A stretch of DNA of 64,000 nucleotides, taken from NCBI GenBank assembly GCA_030432875.1, contig JAUILP010000012.1, positions 1-64,000 on the forward strand, read 5' to 3'. Both the position numbers and the translations under genes were made by a program. The notes below the pieces were generated by a model. The model made no database searches and was not told the DNA's origin. It saw only the letters and a program-made list of their open reading frames with translations. Shown one piece after another: positions 24,959 to 33,703 of the stretch. The DNA comes from Oligoflexia bacterium (GTDB lineage Bacteria; Bdellovibrionota_B; Oligoflexia; Oligoflexales; JAGOVF01). Numbering within the stretch: position 1 is the first letter of the stretch; each line of letters starts with the position of its first letter.

Positions 24959-27466
24959 ATGCTGGTTCAGGAAACTCAACAAATCATAAAACATCTAGCG
25001 TTATCTTTGCAGACAGATGCGGGAAAGTTTTGGGGGGCAGCCCTAGGCTCGATAGAAGACCCATTTGCGGGGGAAAATTTATTTACTGTGCCTGCTGCCT
25101 TTAAGTCTCATCATCTTGGTAAAACAGCTGGAGCGGCGTGCCAAACTCTCATGGCAAATGGCATGTTTATAAAAAATCACCAAGCAGCATCTGATCATCA
25201 AACTGATAAGTTGCCTTTGCTGCCCTTATCAACTTTTCGCTGGGGAGCCGACGCCTTTTTTTGTGGCAAGAGTATCGAAAAAACGTTTTTATCAAGTGGA
25301 ACCACTCAAAGTACCAGAGCCCAGTCTCATTTCAGCACGGACGGTCTCTTACTCTATAAAATGGGAAGCCTTCTGACCTTTGCTTATGTCCTTCAAAGCA
25401 TGGGGTTTATCTCTATGAAAGAGGCGATCGGTATCTCTTGGATCCCAAGCAAGCAAGTTTGGCCGCAAAGCAGCCTTGCCGCGATGGTTTCTTGGTTTAG
25501 TGAGTATTTTAATCTTATCTATGCTGATTCCGGAAATATACCACGTTCTAATCTCGGCAATAAGCCTGTGTGGCTGTTTTCTACTGCTTATGACCTAAGC
25601 GCCTGTGCTTTAGAGAGAAAACTTAGGATGCCTTTGCCGAAAGGATCCATTGTTATCGAAACGGGCGGCATGAAAGGGAGGACTTTAGATCTGACTAGAG
25701 ATGAACTTTATCAAAAAGTCGCTGAAGCTTTTTCTATAACCCCAACCGATATTGTCAGTGAATACGGTATGGGGGAGCTTGCTTCGCAGGCTTATGACTG
25801 GGTTCCGAGAAATTCCTCTCGGGATAACCGTTTTTTGCGTTTTCCTCGTTGGGTAAAGGTTTTCACGTCTGAACATGTGGACGAGCACCCACAAACATCC
25901 TGTCGGGAAGAGGAAAAATCCGATGCAGGTGTCTTATCACTTTGGGATGGGCTTCGCATAGATTATCCCTACGTTTTACGAACGAGCGATCTCGTTTTGG
26001 GTAGTAGACAAAACCCTGAGGAATTTATTTATGTCAAAAGAATTTCCCACGCCCCACTTAAGGGCTGTTCCTTAAAGTCTGAAGAACTCCACCTTGAAAA
26101 AGCTGGTCCTGAGATTTTGTACAATGACCATCAAGTGGAGCATCTTGATTTTTCAGTAACATATCTCAAGGGCATGGTAGAGCGGTGTCGAAAAATAGCT
26201 GATCAATTGCAATCTTTTTTAACGTCGAACAAATTTACTTCTTTGCTTAAAGAAGAATTTTCAAATCACCATATCGGGCTATTGGCAGCGAAAGACCTGA
26301 CGTGCTTAATGCCTAAAAACGAAGTAGAATTTCTGCTTGCTGCGCTAAGTAGCCTAGGTATTTCTGCTGAAACTATACAAAACCTGAAAAAAGGGGGGGG
26401 CTTTTTAAGTGAAAAATCAGGCGGCCAGCCCCCAGATTTAACAGAGATATTAGATTTAGTTCGCAAGGCGCTGCCTACCTACCTCCCAAAGAACATACCG
26501 AAAAACTGGTTATTTATTGGCCCATCATCGCATTCTATTGCCCTGATTGAACCGATAATTTTTGCGTTTATTTGCGGGATTAATCTTGAAGTTAAGCTGT
26601 CAACCCGCCTTAATTCACAGGCCATTTCGGCTCTTATATCATTTTTAGGGACTCTTAATGCTTCTTTTAAAAAAAATACGAAAATCATCCAAAAAGAGCG
26701 ACTGGGATTAAATTCAGCGATAAATGATCCACTAAAGAAAATCCTCATATTTGGGAGTCATGAAACCATTTCTCTTTTACGTGGGCTTGGGTATTCGTGT
26801 CGCGGATTTGGCAATTACCTATCAGGAAGCTTTATCGATGGCACAAAAAAGAGTGATATTCGGCTTCTCATAAAAGATGCGCTAAGCTTGGGGCAACAAG
26901 GCTGCTTTTCCAGCCGATTTGCGTTTGTTTTTTTGTCTGATGCTAATAAAAAAGCGCTGGAAGAGGTGTTAAATCATATTTTAGTTGCTGGCGATAAATT
27001 CTTAAAAAAAACGCCCAAAAAAAATGGACACGAAGCGCGCGAAGATGAGTTTTTCAGGTATATTATGAGTCTTAAAATAGATGCACATTGGTCTCCTGAT
27101 AAAAATATATTAGTGCCGATTTTAGGTTTAAAAAGATTTAAGAAGCAATTTCTTACTTCAAATTTTCCCAGTAGTGCTTGGTTGAGTCTTGCTTCTTATG
27201 TCCTGCCAGTAGTGGTTGTAAGCAACGAAAAAGGCGAGGAACCTCTTTTGACAATCATAAATGCGCTCAAGAAAAATCTCCCTGATTTAAGGAGGCTATC
27301 TTGCAGCACCCCTATTTTGCAGGAGCTAAAAAAAAGCCAGGCTAAAGACCCAATTGCGGAAGATATTTTTTTAACACCTGTCGGCAGTGCTAACATGTCA
27401 GATTGGTCAGGCTTGCATCAAGGGCAACCTTATTTTAGTGATCAGCTTCCTACCGCTAAAAAATAG
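24959..27466 (+). CDS. LuxE-type acyl-protein synthetase fused to LuxC-type acyl-CoA reductase
   Basis: A single 835-residue ORF. Residues about 1-400 are LuxE/PaaK-like: F-L-S-S-G-T-T-Q-S-T-R-A-Q-S-H (110-124), I-E-T-G-G-M-K-G-R-T near 232, and S-E-Y-G-M-G-E-L-A-S-Q near 266, the motifs of the adenylate-forming fatty-acid synthetase of the lux system. Residues about 500-835 are LuxC-like: a Rossmann segment (NWLFIGPSSHSIALIEP), and L-S-L-G-Q-Q-G-C-F-S with the acyl-accepting Cys at 649. Together they would activate a fatty acid and reduce it with NADPH to an aldehyde. luxAB are absent, so light emission is not implied. The junction carries an A6G8 tract. Fusion order and lack of partners are unusual. 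There is no clear Shine-Dalgarno at ATG 24959. Confidence 0.8.
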   Translation: MLVQETQQIIKHLALSLQTDAGKFWGAALGSIEDPFAGENLFTVPAAFKSHHLGKTAGAACQTLMANGMFIKNHQAASDHQTDKLPLLPLSTFRWGADAFFCGKSIEKTFLSSGTTQSTRAQSHFSTDGLLLYKMGSLLTFAYVLQSMGFISMKEAIGISWIPSKQVWPQSSLAAMVSWFSEYFNLIYADSGNIPRSNLGNKPVWLFSTAYDLSACALERKLRMPLPKGSIVIETGGMKGRTLDLTRDELYQKVAEAFSITPTDIVSEYGMGELASQAYDWVPRNSSRDNRFLRFPRWVKVFTSEHVDEHPQTSCREEEKSDAGVLSLWDGLRIDYPYVLRTSDLVLGSRQNPEEFIYVKRISHAPLKGCSLKSEELHLEKAGPEILYNDHQVEHLDFSVTYLKGMVERCRKIADQLQSFLTSNKFTSLLKEEFSNHHIGLLAAKDLTCLMPKNEVEFLLAALSSLGISAETIQNLKKGGGFLSEKSGGQPPDLTEILDLVRKALPTYLPKNIPKNWLFIGPSSHSIALIEPIIFAFICGINLEVKLSTRLNSQAISALISFLGTLNASFKKNTKIIQKERLGLNSAINDPLKKILIFGSHETISLLRGLGYSCRGFGNYLSGSFIDGTKKSDIRLLIKDALSLGQQGCFSSRFAFVFLSDANKKALEEVLNHILVAGDKFLKKTPKKNGHEAREDEFFRYIMSLKIDAHWSPDKNILVPILGLKRFKKQFLTSNFPSSAWLSLASYVLPVVVVSNEKGEEPLLTIINALKKNLPDLRRLSCSTPILQELKKSQAKDPIAEDIFLTPVGSANMSDWSGLHQGQPYFSDQLPTAKK
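26387..26433 (+). repeat. A6G8 homopolymer tract with overlapping hairpin at the LuxE/LuxC junction
   Basis: Six A (26387-26392) run into eight G (26393-26400), in frame as K-K-G-G-G. Part of the G run (GGGGGCT, 26396-26402) pairs with AGCCCCC at 26427-26433, leaving a 24-base loop. Gaining or losing one base leads to TAA or TGA within a few codons in either alternative frame, so slippage would release the LuxE part alone. Confidence 0.6.
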
Positions 27467-27470
27467 TTTG

Positions 27471-27521
27471 AAATCTAGAGAAGAATCCTTTTGGTGTTTA
27501 ACCGTATCTCTTAGATTTTTT
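27471..27521 (+). terminator. Rho-independent terminator after the LuxE-LuxC gene
   Basis: AAATCTAGAGA (27471-27481) pairs with TCTCTTAGATTT (27507-27518) with one bulged base; the loop is about 25 bases, and the T run reaches 27521. It begins five bases after the stop codon. Confidence 0.5.
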
Positions 27522-27538
27522 GAAAAGGAAAATAAACA

Positions 27539-27628
27539 ATGAAATATTTTCTGCCCGTAAATGTGAAGAAAATGTCAGCTATTATCATCGCTTTCTTTTT
27601 TTACGGCTCTCTGTTTGGAGAAAATTAA
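27539..27628 (+). CDS. Possible 29-residue hydrophobic peptide
   Basis: AAAAGGAAA at 27523-27531 precedes ATG 27539. The peptide begins MKYFLPVNVKKMSAIIIAFF and ends GSLFGEN, so it looks like a signal peptide or single membrane span that stops early. It may be a microprotein, or the 5' stub of a decayed exported gene; the following 270 bases have no convincing gene (a 63-codon ORF at 27684 is Arg/Leu-rich and unlike protein). Confidence 0.35.
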   Translation: MKYFLPVNVKKMSAIIIAFFFYGSLFGEN

Positions 27629-27905
27629 TTGCTGGGAAACGATTATTCTATAGAACTTTCGCCTTGCTAACCAATCTAGCTCTATGACGCCGATTGACGC
27701 CCTTACTCCACGGCAAAGTCAACGCCTACCCTCACGAAGATGTCAACGAGATTGTCGTCCAGATCCTTTGTATAGTCAGCTAACTTTATTAGACTATTTG
27801 TGCAACAAAGCGCTTAATCACAACAAATATTTAAGTTCATTAAAAATCTGCCGAACTCATAAAGATCGTTTATAGGAAAATTAAGTAAAGGTTGATTTTC
27901 TTCTC

Positions 27906-29069
27906 ATGGCTTTATCTAAAGACAGTAAAATTGCTTTGGTTCTTACCTCTCAGAGCGAGGTGAGTACGATTTCTTCCATTTTTGGTGGGCTTGGCTACAG
28001 AAAAACGACCCCCTTCGTCAAAGCCTTAGAAGCATATGAGTTTCTCATCCGACACCAATTTGATTTGTTAGTTGTTCGCATGGAAATGCCAGATCTCGCA
28101 GGCATAGTCTTGCTGCAAAAATTACGCAGCTCGGGGAATTATGGAGAGGAAACGGTACTCTTTATTATCGATAGGCTTGAGGCTGGAGTCGCAAATATAC
28201 TTTTTGAACTAGATATCCGTTATGTGCTTACTGACACAAAAGATAAAAACATAATTAAGGAGAAAATTAGTCACCTGATACAGGAAGAAAATAACCTCTC
28301 TCCATTTGAACTAAAATACAGAGAAGCCCGTGCAGCGCTCTTTAATAATCTTGACGAAATGGCATTTTCCCTGGGTAAGGAACTGTTTGAGCTTGACCCT
28401 AGCAATGAAAAGGTCTGTACACTTCTCGGTGATATATTCGCGAAGCATAACGATATAAAACATATGTCACGATTTTATAGCCAAGCATTAAAAATCAATC
28501 CGCAGTCGGCAATTGCAGCTAACAAGCTGGGATACTGCTATATGCAGATGGGGGAATATGAAAAATCGGCAAAACTTTTTAAATCCTTAGTGGATTTAAA
28601 CCCCTATCATTTGGCCATGCTAGAAAATGCCGGTATAAGCCATTTAAAGATTAATAAGTACGAGGAGGCACTCAGTTATTCAAGTCAGATTTCTAAGCTC
28701 GATGAAAGTCACAAAGGGGCTACAGAGCTTTCGGCTGGGGTTTATATAGCTCAGGGTGACTATGCCAATATGGCAGATGTTCTTAAAAAAACCCATGGTG
28801 AACGCGAAATTATCTCTTTTCTTAATGCCGCGGGCATTAAACTTGCCCAAGAGTCTGAAGTTTCTGAAGCGCTAAAAATTTACCACTACTGTGTTGAGCA
28901 TATGAAAGACAACCCGTATCTTTACGCGGTATATTTTAATATCGCACTCGCCCATCTTAAGTTAAAAAACAACGAGGAAGCGCGTGAAGCTTTGACGCAG
29001 TGCCTCCATTTAAATCCAGGTTTTACTAAAGCCCAGACCTATTTGGACAAGCTCACTAAGGTCGCTTGA
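27906..29069 (+). CDS. Pseudo-receiver domain fused to TPR repeats
   Basis: Residues about 6-120 have the alternating strand/helix pattern of a response-regulator receiver (KIALVLTSQSEV..., then FDLLVVRMEMPDLAGIVLLQKLR). The phosphorylation Asp is replaced: the expected V-V-D is V-V-R, Arg58. So phosphoryl signalling is unlikely. From about 130 to the end run TPR-like helices (for example ALKINPQSAIAANKLGYCY and ALTQCLHLNPGFTKA), a protein-binding scaffold. At 387 residues this resembles CheY-TPR proteins of myxobacteria and bdellovibrios. No ribosome site is obvious, and no kinase lies adjacent. Confidence 0.75.
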   Translation: MALSKDSKIALVLTSQSEVSTISSIFGGLGYRKTTPFVKALEAYEFLIRHQFDLLVVRMEMPDLAGIVLLQKLRSSGNYGEETVLFIIDRLEAGVANILFELDIRYVLTDTKDKNIIKEKISHLIQEENNLSPFELKYREARAALFNNLDEMAFSLGKELFELDPSNEKVCTLLGDIFAKHNDIKHMSRFYSQALKINPQSAIAANKLGYCYMQMGEYEKSAKLFKSLVDLNPYHLAMLENAGISHLKINKYEEALSYSSQISKLDESHKGATELSAGVYIAQGDYANMADVLKKTHGEREIISFLNAAGIKLAQESEVSEALKIYHYCVEHMKDNPYLYAVYFNIALAHLKLKNNEEAREALTQCLHLNPGFTKAQTYLDKLTKVA

Positions 29070-29501
29070 CTATAAAAAACTTTTTGATGCATTAATATTT
29101 TTTTAGTAATGAACGCGCTATCCTAGGAACAAACTACTAAAGGAAAATTCAATAGAGCTGTCTACAATTTTTTTTGCGTAGATTTGCTGATCCATAGCTA
29201 CACCATGCCAATCGGACCTTTCAAGCTCATAAGGCCACATTTCTATAAGCCTATGTTTTACATGTAAAATAACGGCCATTGTGCGTCTTAATATCCTGAA
29301 ATAATGATATAAACAAGATTATTTTTTTGTTTAGTTAAAAAAAGCTTGCTGAACTTTACCGTTTGCGTACAATTCAAAATATATTCAAATAGATTCTTAA
29401 TTGTGAATGTCTTTGGGCAAACACGAGATGAAATGACTTGCTCAATTTAGCGACAATGGGATTTTAATTGGGGAAACAGCAGCAATATTTTGGGGGGCAT
29501 C
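29070..29501. other. Intergenic region with 14-bp palindrome
   Basis: About 430 AT-rich bases, with no ORF that looks real. The perfect palindrome TTTTACATGTAAAA occupies 29256-29269, roughly 230 bases before the lipoprotein start; it could be an operator. No promoter hexamers stood out. Confidence 0.3.
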
Positions 29502-30872
29502 ATGGTTATAAAGAATTGTGTTCTTAAGGGGGCTACTTTCCTTTTTTGCATCTTGGCCATCACGTCTTGTGGAAGTCGGGAGTCTCAGACAGATGCGCAT
29601 TTAAATGGTTCTAGAACTATTGTGCCTCTAAAGATCGAAGTTACAGATTTTAAGAAATATGATAATCCGATGCTCGCGGAAGAACTTGTCAATCAATTGG
29701 CTACCTCTCTAAATTATTATTTGCAGGCCCCATTTTCTGAACGCACCAAGGTTTCGGGTAACGATGTGCCCTGGCTGAAGTTGACAGACCTCTCGATGAA
29801 CAATACGGGCCGAACTAATGTAGATTCCAAAAACAATCTCAAAGTAAATGTGAAAAGCGGCATTTTTGGCGGAAGCGTCACCGTAAATTATACGTTAAAG
29901 CAGAAGTACTACACCATAACCCTTAAGTTTGAAGATTATGCAGGCAATGTTTATCGCTATTCTTTTTATTTGTGGGTGAATGAAGAAACCATTGTCAATG
30001 TCAGTGGCAAAATGGATTTAGAAGTTGGTTTGGGTGTACTTGGAGTGCTACCAGGAGATGTTGGTCATTCCCTAGTCTCTGGCTTAGGTGAATTATTTAC
30101 TATTAGTGCCGACTCATCCAATAATTTTGAGTGGTATGAATCTTTGGCTCCCATGATGAAGCCTTTATTACCGGGCATTGTTTCAAATTTTCAAGTTCAA
30201 ATAATTGGCGATGTTTTTATTCCCCTTTGCAGAAAAATGAATGACAATAACGATTCAGGATTAGATTGCAGTTTGCCAAATTTAGAGCCTTCAAATGTGG
30301 TAGAGGCTTTGACCTTAAAGCTACGCCAGTGGGACTCTGAAAAATATATGATGGGATCTCCTTATCCACAAGGTAGAACCTCTTCGACCTTTGAAGAAGC
30401 AAACGGTGATTTTTACGATAAAAATTACGTCGGAAAGAATTCAATTGAGTCAAAAGCCTATTATCTATCCCGTTGTGTAAATAGTGGCTTAAAGGTTTAC
30501 GGGCAAGAAAGATACAATGTTTTTATGCCAATGCTTAATGGTCGGCTTTATCCTAAGGAGTATGATCTTTTCTCGCTCTATTTAAAGCGGCGAGGCGGCT
30601 GGGAGAGGGTTCCCTTCACGGCAGGACAGCTTATGCTTGTACAGGAATCGTCTAAGGTGAGCTGCTCTTACTCTGGGGGTAGCGAGGTTCAGCAGTGCAT
30701 GGTTTTTTATCTCGATGTATCATCTCGAGACAAAGAACAGTTTGAATCTATGTGTGATTTTATCAATCTTCACGGTAGTTCTTTAGATGCTGGCATAGGC
30801 ATTTCCCTTTCAACCGAGGCAGTTATTAATGATGCCGATGACATCAATAATGAGGCCCAGGTTTTTTTTTGA
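29502..30872 (+). CDS. Hypothetical lipoprotein
   Basis: Starting at ATG 29502 (MVIKNC..., with a GGGGGG run before it), a signal peptide leads to a lipobox L-A-I-T-S-C at about 23, so the mature protein is lipidated. It is about 456 residues. The rest has no motif I recognise: a beta-rich first half (VNYTLKQKYYTITLKFEDY), a Gly-rich hydrophobic patch near 175-205 (VGLGVLGVLPGDVGHSLVSG), and several Cys in the C-terminal half that could form disulphides. Its last three bases overlap the start of a 37-codon ORF. Confidence 0.65.
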   Translation: MVIKNCVLKGATFLFCILAITSCGSRESQTDAHLNGSRTIVPLKIEVTDFKKYDNPMLAEELVNQLATSLNYYLQAPFSERTKVSGNDVPWLKLTDLSMNNTGRTNVDSKNNLKVNVKSGIFGGSVTVNYTLKQKYYTITLKFEDYAGNVYRYSFYLWVNEETIVNVSGKMDLEVGLGVLGVLPGDVGHSLVSGLGELFTISADSSNNFEWYESLAPMMKPLLPGIVSNFQVQIIGDVFIPLCRKMNDNNDSGLDCSLPNLEPSNVVEALTLKLRQWDSEKYMMGSPYPQGRTSSTFEEANGDFYDKNYVGKNSIESKAYYLSRCVNSGLKVYGQERYNVFMPMLNGRLYPKEYDLFSLYLKRRGGWERVPFTAGQLMLVQESSKVSCSYSGGSEVQQCMVFYLDVSSRDKEQFESMCDFINLHGSSLDAGIGISLSTEAVINDADDINNEAQVFF

Positions 30873-30982
30873 AAGAATCTAAGAAAAAAAGCTTTTTTTG
30901 CTCCATTTTTAAGCTGTTTTGCCCCTCTGCCAATTCGTCAAGAGCCGGTGGTGGAGGTGGCGGAGGTGGCGGCTTTCACTAA
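30869..30982 (+). CDS. Possible 37-residue peptide with nine-glycine tail
   Basis: TTG 30869 overlaps the TGA of the lipoprotein gene (T-TGA). The reading continues through KESKKKSFFCSIFKLFCPS, then ANSSRA, nine Gly, F-H and a stop. The glycines use mixed codons (GGT, GGA, GGC). Overlap would allow restart after termination. Basic N terminus, two Cys, and a Gly-run C terminus are unlike random DNA, but the TTG start and a T9 run immediately before it leave doubt. Confidence 0.35.
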   Translation: MKESKKKSFFCSIFKLFCPSANSSRAGGGGGGGGGFH

Positions 30983-31140
30983 ACGAGAGAGATGGATGCC
31001 TAGCTCTCAGTACTACTCCGTTAAATTGGGGAGAACTAGCCATGAGGATGGGGGAAAAGCGGAGTTTACTTTAGGATAAATGAGCATTTTTCTTGGGCGA
31101 GCAACACAGTTATCGCCAATTTATCGTAGTAATATTAGGC

Positions 31141-31437
31141 CTATAGTTTACTCAGAAAATCATAGGTATAAATCCCCGTAGCATGTCCATCGTTAAATTT
31201 TATGCCAATAGCATAACGCCCTATGGCATTAATTTCTAAGGGGCGCACTGAGTCTGGGATAGAGTGTGGATCCAAGATGGGTTTGCGTGTCAACTCGTCT
31301 AGGCAAGCGGCACAGGGGCACTTTTTTCGTAAAGTTACGACATCAAGGGCCTGAGTTCTTCCGCTGTTCCATTTAATGGTGAGTGTTCGTTCGTCTTCCT
31401 GCTTAATATCATAAATTTGTAAGTTTTCCGTGGCCAT
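31141..31437 (-). CDS. DUF971-family protein
   Basis: A 98-residue protein with the domain seen at the N terminus of gamma-butyrobetaine hydroxylases: L-T-I-K-W-N-S-G-R-T near 25, the R-K-K-C-P-C-A-A-C-L-D-E metal site near 39-50, I-N-A-I-G-R-Y-A-I-G-I-K-F-N-D-G-H near 72, and the closing G-I-Y-T-Y-D-F-L. Free-standing DUF971 proteins commonly sit beside Mrp/ApbC, as here (114 bases after mrp), which suggests a role in Fe-S or metal handling; that is inference from context. ATG 31437 is preceded by GAGGGAA. Confidence 0.85.
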   Translation of the reverse strand: MATENLQIYDIKQEDERTLTIKWNSGRTQALDVVTLRKKCPCAACLDELTRKPILDPHSIPDSVRPLEINAIGRYAIGIKFNDGHATGIYTYDFLSKL

Positions 31438-31550
31438 TTAAGTTCCCTCTTTGAAGTAATCGAATTCGTTTTCTATTGATACTTTGCTTAATGTCCAAAA
31501 TTATTTCTTCTCACTTAATCTGACTTTTCCTGGGTCCCTCTCAAGGCATT

Positions 31551-32702
31551 TCATTTCCAGGTGATGTGAAAATTATGCATTGCCTGCTGATCCTTATTGT
31601 TAAGAATTGAGAGCTGAGAAGCCATCTGTGCCGCACATTCTATATAAGCGAGAGAACCTGAAGCGTTGGGTTGATGTTTTACAGCTGGTTTGCCTTCGTC
31701 TGAGGCGACTACCAAAGATTGATCCAGGGGGATGCGCCCTAGGATAGGGAGACCAAATTCTTGGGAGAGTTTTTCGCCGCCACTAGATTTAAAAATGAAA
31801 TGCTTTTTCTCACAGCCATCACAAACAAAATAACTCATGGTTTCTACCACACCAAGTAAAGGCACCTTGAGCGTTTCAAACATCTGAACGGCTTTGCGTA
31901 CATCGATCAGGGACATTTCTTGAGGTGTGGTGACCATTATAGCCGCACTAAGCGGAGCAGTTTGCGAGATGGTTAACTGAATATCACCTGTGCCAGGTGG
32001 ATAATCTATGAGTAAATAATCAAGTTCTCCCCACGCTACTTGCATCAAAAATTGCCGAATGACATTTCCAGCCATGGGGCCCCTGAGTATCGTGGCCTTG
32101 CCTTTTTCCGTAAATAAACCCATGGAGATTATTTTGACGCCATCAACCTCAGGTGGCAAAAGCATATTGTTTGCATTGTGGTTAGGAGCATCAGGGCGCG
32201 TCATCAAAGGTATTGAGGGTCCATATATATCAGCATCTAGGATGCCAACTTTCGCTCCTAAGGCATTTAAAGCATAAGCTAAGTTTGTTGTTGTTGTGGA
32301 CTTACCGACGCCGCCCTTCCCACTTGCAACAGCAATGATATTTTTGACTCTTCCCAGAGAAGCTTCTAATTGTGCATTGATCGGTCGTTTTTCTGGATTT
32401 TCAGCGGTCATCGTAATTTCTATTTTACGACCACCGGCGAGATCTCCTAAAACACTCAAACAATCATTTTTTATACGTTCTTTCATGGGACATGCAGGGG
32501 TGGTTAAATTGACTTCGAAAGCGATGAGACTTTCAGAAATTTTTAAATTTTTAATAAAACCAAGAGTAACAATGTCTTTGTGTAAATCCGGATCCTGGAC
32601 TGCTTTGAGGGCATTGAGTATGGTGCTTTCTTGTAGTGGTCCATCTTGCCCTTTTATGGGGCTAGCTTTAACTTTATCTCTTGAAGACGTGAATAAACCC
32701 AT
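31551..32702 (-). CDS. mrp: Mrp/ApbC P-loop iron-sulfur carrier protein
   Basis: ATPase that binds and transfers [4Fe-4S] clusters. From ATG 32702 (AAAGGA upstream; a longer reading from 32738 lacks one) the 383 residues have an N-terminal MIP18/DUF59 domain (about 22-100; PDLHKDIVTLGFI, LTTPACPMK), then the deviant Walker A S-G-K-G-G-V-G-K-S (127-135), D-A-D-I-Y-G-P-S-I-P, D-Y-P-P-G-T-G-D, and the cluster-binding C-D-G-C pair. Middle gene of trxB-mrp-DUF971. Confidence 0.95.
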   Translation of the reverse strand: MGLFTSSRDKVKASPIKGQDGPLQESTILNALKAVQDPDLHKDIVTLGFIKNLKISESLIAFEVNLTTPACPMKERIKNDCLSVLGDLAGGRKIEITMTAENPEKRPINAQLEASLGRVKNIIAVASGKGGVGKSTTTTNLAYALNALGAKVGILDADIYGPSIPLMTRPDAPNHNANNMLLPPEVDGVKIISMGLFTEKGKATILRGPMAGNVIRQFLMQVAWGELDYLLIDYPPGTGDIQLTISQTAPLSAAIMVTTPQEMSLIDVRKAVQMFETLKVPLLGVVETMSYFVCDGCEKKHFIFKSSGGEKLSQEFGLPILGRIPLDQSLVVASDEGKPAVKHQPNASGSLAYIECAAQMASQLSILNNKDQQAMHNFHITWK

Positions 32703-32776
32703 GGTGAAATATTCCTTTGTTAAATTAAGCGCAATCAAAGCGTTTAAAGATAATTTTTTTTATACAATGACCCAAA

Positions 32777-33703
32777 TTAAATGCCAAGCTCTTCCAAATA
32801 ACGCTGAGCTTGAAGAGCCGCTTGGCATCCCATACCCGCGGCGGTTATAGCTTGCCTAAAATGAGGGTCAGCAATATCTCCAGCGGCAAATACACCAGGG
32901 ACTTTTGTTTCAGTAAAATTGTGAACTTTGAGATAGCCATGGCTATCGCAATCTAAAAAAGCAGAGAATACTTCAGAGTTCGGTTTATGGCCAATAGCAT
33001 AAAACAGTCCATCACAGGATACGTTTTCACTTGAGTTGTTTTCTGTATTAGTCAGCTCCGCGCCAATAAGTCCCGAAGAATCTTCTAGCAATTTTGAAAC
33101 AGTGTAGGGTAACATAAATTTTATTTTAGGGTTTTCTTGATTGCGCTTTAACATAATGGGCGAAGCCTTAAATTCAGCGCGCCTATGAACTAAAATGACC
33201 TCACTTGCTAACTTGGCTAAATAACCTGCTTCTTCCATGGCTGAGTCACCACCGCCCACGACAATGACTTTCTTGTCTTTATAAAAGAAACCATCACAAG
33301 TGGCGCAGGTACTTACTCCGCGGCCCATCAGTGTTTTTTCCTTGGCTAGGTTTAGGGTTTTTGCCGTAGCTCCCGTCGCAATAATAACGCTGTCTGCCGT
33401 AATTTCGGTACTATTATCAGTCCAGAGACGCAAGGGGCGAGAGCTGAAATCAACTTTTTGGACTGTTTCATAGAGGATTTTTGTACCAAATCTTTCCGCT
33501 TGCTCTGACATAGTAGTCATAAGCTCTGGTCCCATGATACCATTACGAAAACCAGGAAAATTTTCTACTTCAGTTGTGGTCGTGAGTTGCCCGCCGTGCT
33601 GCAGTCCTGCTAACACAAGGGGGTTAAGGGCAGCACGGGCACCATAAATTGCTGCCGTGAGGCCTGCGGGACCAGTTCCGATAATGACGACTTTGTGATG
33701 CAT
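32777..33703 (-). CDS. trxB: Thioredoxin reductase
   Basis: FAD/NADPH enzyme that reduces thioredoxin. From ATG 33703 (AAGGAG upstream) the 308 residues contain the FAD loop I-I-G-T-G-P-A-G-L (7-15), the redox pair C-A-T-C-D (C133, C136), the NADPH motif V-V-G-G-G-D-S-A-M-E-E-A near 155, and the C-terminal G-V-F-A-A-G-D-I-A-D-P. The reading can be extended 20 codons upstream, but only this ATG has a ribosome site. First gene of trxB-mrp-DUF971; grouping of redox and Fe-S genes is functionally sensible. Confidence 0.95.
   Translation of the reverse strand: MHHKVVIIGTGPAGLTAAIYGARAALNPLVLAGLQHGGQLTTTTEVENFPGFRNGIMGPELMTTMSEQAERFGTKILYETVQKVDFSSRPLRLWTDNSTEITADSVIIATGATAKTLNLAKEKTLMGRGVSTCATCDGFFYKDKKVIVVGGGDSAMEEAGYLAKLASEVILVHRRAEFKASPIMLKRNQENPKIKFMLPYTVSKLLEDSSGLIGAELTNTENNSSENVSCDGLFYAIGHKPNSEVFSAFLDCDSHGYLKVHNFTETKVPGVFAAGDIADPHFRQAITAAGMGCQAALQAQRYLEELGI

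Noticed and set aside
27684-27875. 63-codon plus-strand ORF after the LuxE-LuxC gene
   Set aside because: Composition (many Arg, Gln, Leu, Cys) and lack of a ribosome site suggest chance.
32296-32850. 184-codon ORF opposite mrp and trxB
   Set aside because: Entirely antisense to two well-supported genes with strong motifs; its composition is the expected shadow.
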